This document shows, in pieces, positions 5,950 to 9,002 of a DNA stretch of 9,002 nucleotides. Where the stretch lies: NCBI GenBank assembly GCA_947458675.1, contig CANHAW010000058.1, positions 1 through 9,002 on the forward strand, in the 5' to 3' direction. The stretch comes from Beijerinckiaceae bacterium (GTDB lineage: Bacteria; Pseudomonadota; Alphaproteobacteria; Rhizobiales; Beijerinckiaceae). The position numbers and the translations under genes are program-made. Below the pieces are notes generated by a model. It saw nothing but the letters and a program-made list of their open reading frames with translations, ran no database searches and was not told the origin of the DNA. The first letter of the stretch is position 1; each line of letters starts with the position of its first letter.

Positions 5950-8280
5950 GTGCCGAAAAACCAATCCCGCACTGCCCCTCCCGACCGCGCTCCCCTGCCC
6001 TCCAAGGCCGAGATTCTCGCTTTCATTGTCCGTGAGCGCGAGGCTGCCGGCGATCGCAATCTCAAAATCGGCAAGCGCGAGATTGCGCGTGCTTTCGGTC
6101 TGCGTGGTGCCGACAAGATCGGGCTCAAAGCACTGTTGAGAGAAATGGAAGAAGGCGGCGACGTCGAGCGTCGCGGCAAGCATCTGCATAAAACCGGCAT
6201 GCTGCCGACCGTGCTTCTTGCTGACATTCGCGCACGCGATCGCGATGGCGAATTGCTCGCTGTGCCCGTCGAATGGGATGAGGACCAAGGCACGCCGCCC
6301 AAAATCATCATCCGGACACCGCGCAAGCAAAAGCCCGGACAGGCTGCCGCCGGCATTGGCGACCGTGCACTTCTGCGCACCGAATTGTCGGATGAGGGCG
6401 ACGAACACAAGCCCGTCTATCTGGCGCGCGTCATCAAGCTCATGTCGCGCGCAAAAATGCAGGTGCTCGGCATTTATCGCGCCTTGCCTGGCGGTGGCGG
6501 ACGATTGCTGCCGGTTGAGAAGAAAAATGCCAGCCGCGAACTCGTCGTCCCGGCAGGGGCGGAACGCGATGCCAGCGATGGCGATCTTGTTGCTGTCGAG
6601 ATCATGCGCGAGGGCCGTTTCGGCCTGCCGGCTGCGCGCGTCAAGCAACGGCTTGGCTCAATGGCGAGTGAGAAAGCGGTCAGCCTGATCGCCATTCACG
6701 CGCATCAAATTCCAAATGTGTTTAGCCCCGAAACGCTGGCAGAGGCAGACAGCGCCAAGCCTGCGACGATGGATCATCGCGAGAACTGGCGCGATCTGGC
6801 ACTTGTCACCATCGATCCGGCGGATGCAAAAGATCACGATGACGCCGTCCATGCGCGGCCCGATGACGATCCTGACAATGAAGGCGGGCATATTGTCACC
6901 GTCGCCATCGCCGATGTCGCCGCTTATGTGCGCCCCGGTCGCCCACTCGATCGCGAGGCGCTGGAGCGCGGCAATTCAGTCTATTTTCCAGATCGCGTCG
7001 TGCCGATGCTGCCCGAGCGCATCTCGAATGATCTGTGTTCTTTGCGTCCGCTCGAAGACCGGCCCGCCATGGCCGTGCGCATGGTGCTCGATGTCCATGG
7101 ACAAAAAAAGCGCCATACATTTCACCGCGTGATGATGCGCTCTGCGGCCAAACTCGCCTACCAACAGGCGCAGGCCGCCATCGATGGGCGCCCCGATGAC
7201 ATCACCCGCCCGCTTCTTGAACCTGTTCTCAAGCCTCTTTGGGCTGCCTATGAGACCGCCAAGAAAGCCCGCGACAAACGCGCCCCGCTCGATCTCGACT
7301 TGCCCGAGCGCAAAATACTGCTGAAAGCCGACGGCACGGTCGATCGCGTCATCGTGCCCGAGCGGCTTGAAGCGCATCGGCTGATCGAGGAATTCATGAT
7401 CCTCGCCAATGTCGCTGCAGCCGAGACATTGGAGCAACACAGCCAAGATCTCATCTATCGCGCCCATGACGAGCCATCGGCTGAAAAGCTCAATGCCCTG
7501 TCGGAATTTCTGGCCAGTATCGGCGTCAAACTCGCCAAGGGCCAAGTGATGCGCCCGCAGCAATTCAACGAGATTCTTTCACGCGTGAAAGGCAGCGATC
7601 ACGAACATGCCGTGAATGAAGTCGTTTTGCGCACGCAGGCGCAGGCCGAATATGTCTCCGACAATTACGGACATTTCGGCCTCAATCTGCGCCGCTACGC
7701 GCATTTCACATCGCCCATTCGCCGCTATGCCGATCTCATCGTCCATCGCGCGCTGATCCGCGCGCTGAAACTCGGGCCAGATGGCCTGCCCGATATGGAG
7801 CGCGGCGAATTGGCAGAAACTGCCGCGCGCATTTCCGCCGCCGAGCGCCGTGCCATGGCGGCTGAGCGCGACACAATCGACCGGCTCATCGCCGGCTGGC
7901 TATCGCAACAAATCGGCGCATCCTTCCAAGGGCGCATTTCAGGCGTCACCAAAGTGGGCCTCTTCGTCAAACTGGCAGAGACAGGGGCTGACGGTTTTAT
8001 TCCCGCCGCCACATTGGGTGCAGATTATTTCCGCTACGAAGAAAGCATGCATGCGCTGATTGGAAGCCGGACGGGCGAGACCTTCCGCATTGGGGATATT
8101 GTCGAAGTGAAACTGGTTGAGGCCGCGCCCTTTGCCGGAGCGCTGCGTTTCGAAATGCTCAGCGATGGTAAAAGAGCCAAATCGCTGGGATTGACGCGCA
8201 AGAGCAAAGCCGGGCGCGACACCAAGTCCTCTCGCAAAAAGCAGCAAAAGCCTTCATCTGGTCCGGGACGTCGGCGTTAA
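5950..8280 (+). CDS. rnr: Ribonuclease R (3'-5' exoribonuclease)
   Basis: RNase R processively degrades RNA from the 3' end, including structured rRNA, tRNA and mRNA fragments, without needing a helicase. The 776-residue protein starts at a GTG with GGGA 5 nt upstream; no nearby ATG would keep the N-terminal domain. Residues about 15-85 are a winged-helix-like region, then cold-shock/OB-type segments lead to the RNB nuclease domain. The metal-binding motif IDPADAKDHDD (288-298) supplies Asp289, Asp295, Asp297 and Asp298, matching the four catalytic aspartates of the family. YAHFTSPIRRYADLIVHR (583-600) and AERRAMAAERD (631-641) are the later RNB signatures. An S1 domain spans about 655-738, and a basic tail (KSKAGRDTKSSRKKQQK) ends the protein. 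RNase II is less likely because of the greater length, the extra N-terminal domain and the basic tail. It follows topA and lies 13 bp before the DUF983 gene, probably co-transcribed with it. Confidence 0.95.
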   Translation: MPKNQSRTAPPDRAPLPSKAEILAFIVREREAAGDRNLKIGKREIARAFGLRGADKIGLKALLREMEEGGDVERRGKHLHKTGMLPTVLLADIRARDRDGELLAVPVEWDEDQGTPPKIIIRTPRKQKPGQAAAGIGDRALLRTELSDEGDEHKPVYLARVIKLMSRAKMQVLGIYRALPGGGGRLLPVEKKNASRELVVPAGAERDASDGDLVAVEIMREGRFGLPAARVKQRLGSMASEKAVSLIAIHAHQIPNVFSPETLAEADSAKPATMDHRENWRDLALVTIDPADAKDHDDAVHARPDDDPDNEGGHIVTVAIADVAAYVRPGRPLDREALERGNSVYFPDRVVPMLPERISNDLCSLRPLEDRPAMAVRMVLDVHGQKKRHTFHRVMMRSAAKLAYQQAQAAIDGRPDDITRPLLEPVLKPLWAAYETAKKARDKRAPLDLDLPERKILLKADGTVDRVIVPERLEAHRLIEEFMILANVAAAETLEQHSQDLIYRAHDEPSAEKLNALSEFLASIGVKLAKGQVMRPQQFNEILSRVKGSDHEHAVNEVVLRTQAQAEYVSDNYGHFGLNLRRYAHFTSPIRRYADLIVHRALIRALKLGPDGLPDMERGELAETAARISAAERRAMAAERDTIDRLIAGWLSQQIGASFQGRISGVTKVGLFVKLAETGADGFIPAATLGADYFRYEESMHALIGSRTGETFRIGDIVEVKLVEAAPFAGALRFEMLSDGKRAKSLGLTRKSKAGRDTKSSRKKQQKPSSGPGRRR

Positions 8281-8293
8281 AAAGGGTGCATTC

Positions 8294-8716
8294 ATGTCTG
8301 CTCCGGAAAAAACCGAAAATGCCCCGCGTGAATGGTGGCCCGCGCTCAAGACAGGCTTTGCCTGCCGCTGCCCGGCCTGCGCAGAAGGGCGCATGTTCGG
8401 CTCCTATCTGAAGGTCAATGCAAATTGCACGGCCTGCGGCGAGGAATTGCACCATCATCGCGCCGATGATGCGCCGCCCTATTTCACCATTTTCATTGTC
8501 GCCCATATTATCGGCGCGATGATGCTCTGGGTTGAGCAGCATAATGATGCCCTGCCGATCTGGATTCATATTGCCGTCTGGCCGGTTCTGACTCTGGCAC
8601 TGATGTTCTGGTTCCTGCCGCGCATCAAGGGTGCGCTGGTTGGCTATCAATGGGCCTTGCGGATGCATGGGTTTGAAACCGCGCCGGCAAGCAAGATCAT
8701 CGGCGAGACGGCGTGA
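8294..8716 (+). CDS. DUF983 family small zinc-ribbon membrane protein
   Basis: This 140-residue protein of unknown function matches the DUF983 family. A short hydrophilic N-terminus leads to two CxxC pairs (Cys26/Cys29 in CRCPAC and Cys45/Cys48 in CTACGE), which look like a zinc ribbon. The family-typical ELHHHRADDAPPYF (51-64) follows, then two hydrophobic segments (about 62-81 and 89-109) separated by EQHNDALP. The zinc ribbon is likely cytoplasmic by the positive-inside rule (basic residues near both ends). The ATG at 8294 has AGGG 7 nt upstream at 8283-8286. The gene begins 13 bp after rnr and its TGA overlaps the GTG of the NUDIX gene, so translation coupling is likely. The conserved position beside rnr suggests, but does not show, a link to RNA or envelope processes. 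Confidence 0.85.
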   Translation: MSAPEKTENAPREWWPALKTGFACRCPACAEGRMFGSYLKVNANCTACGEELHHHRADDAPPYFTIFIVAHIIGAMMLWVEQHNDALPIWIHIAVWPVLTLALMFWFLPRIKGALVGYQWALRMHGFETAPASKIIGETA

Positions 8717-9002
8717 ACGGGACGCAGCCAACAGGTTTCGACGGCTTGGCGGGAACGCGCGCCGATGCGGGCGATGCCTCGCTCCCCTATTTGCGGCCTG
8801 TGGCAGCCGGCACAATGATGATCGTCGATGGCTCGGGCGCGCAGCCGCGCGTGTTGATGGGGCGTCGCCATGAGAAACTGGCTTTTCATCCGGGCATTTA
8901 TGTTTTTCCCGGCGGCCGCGTCGAGGCCTCGGACCGGCGGATGAATGTCGCCGGCGCGCTTGATGAACATGTCGAGCGCCGACTTCTGTGCGGGGTGAAA
9001 AA
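8713..9002 (+). CDS. NUDIX-family hydrolase-like protein (5' part, runs off right edge)
   Basis: A GTG at 8713 overlaps the DUF983 stop as GTGA and opens a frame to the window edge (96 full codons plus two bases). After a variable N-terminus of about 28 residues it reads LRPVAAGTMMIVD and then VLMGRRHEKLAFHPG and VFPGGRVEASDRRM, followed by AGALDEH. This matches the start of the NUDIX fold in the alphaproteobacterial proteins often found beside rnr, where GRRH-x(6)-PG and FPGGR precede the catalytic box. The Nudix box itself (GX5EX7REUXEEXGU) is split in this subgroup and its REUXEE part would lie beyond 9002, so hydrolase activity cannot be confirmed. NUDIX enzymes cleave nucleoside diphosphates linked to another moiety; no substrate can be named. 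The Shine-Dalgarno is weak, which fits translational coupling to DUF983. Confidence 0.8.
   Translation, partial: MNGTQPTGFDGLAGTRADAGDASLPYLRPVAAGTMMIVDGSGAQPRVLMGRRHEKLAFHPGIYVFPGGRVEASDRRMNVAGALDEHVERRLLCGVK

Noticed and set aside
5632..6648. Long open frame (338 codons) on the minus strand across the topA/rnr junction
   Set aside because: It is antisense to two clear genes, has no recognisable domain, and arises from high-GC codon use.
1..9002. CRISPR arrays, tRNA or rRNA genes, insertion sequences, phage or toxin-antitoxin genes
   Set aside because: No spaced direct repeats, tRNA-like folds, transposase motifs or terminal inverted repeats were seen on either strand; all sizeable intervals are explained by housekeeping or ion-transport genes.

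Overview
The window looks like ordinary chromosome from an alphaproteobacterium, most likely in the Hyphomicrobiales (Rhizobiales) or a close relative. This rests on the moderately high GC content, the alphaproteobacterial protein signatures (PyrB N-terminus, TopA with several C-terminal repeats and a Lys/Ala/Pro tail, RNase R) and the order topA-rnr-DUF983-NUDIX, which I recall as widespread in that class. No species call is possible from sequence reading alone.

Layout: the left part is on the minus strand. It holds the first 112 codons of pyrB (aspartate carbamoyltransferase, running off the left edge) and, upstream of it, a complete CLC-family anion channel/transporter with a C-terminal CBS pair. 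A 127-bp divergent intergenic region follows, then a small TRIC/UPF0126 membrane protein on the plus strand. A 145-bp GC-rich, hairpin-containing stretch precedes topA (DNA topoisomerase I). After topA come rnr (RNase R), a small DUF983 zinc-ribbon membrane protein and the start of a NUDIX-like gene that runs off the right edge. From rnr onward the genes are tightly packed: 13 bp between rnr and DUF983, and a 4-bp GTGA overlap between DUF983 and the NUDIX gene.

How the genes relate: topA relaxes negative supercoils, RNase R degrades structured RNA, and DUF983 has no established function. The tight packing suggests co-transcription of rnr, DUF983 and the NUDIX gene. The CLC and TRIC genes are an anion-pathway and a cation-pathway family member transcribed divergently, so a shared role in ion or charge balance is possible but inferred. 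pyrB belongs to pyrimidine synthesis and seems unrelated to its neighbours.

Most notable points: (1) the topA reading frame is shifted by one base inside the lysine-rich tail, so the expected Lys/Ala/Pro end lies in the -1 frame and the zero-frame protein reads on through a palindromic repeat; (2) the CLC protein keeps the gating Glu and central Tyr but has Val where proton-coupled exchangers have the internal Glu; (3) pyrB has a promoter-like sequence so close to its ATG that a leaderless mRNA is plausible. I see no tRNA, rRNA, CRISPR array, insertion sequence, phage or defence genes, and no convincing undescribed system.
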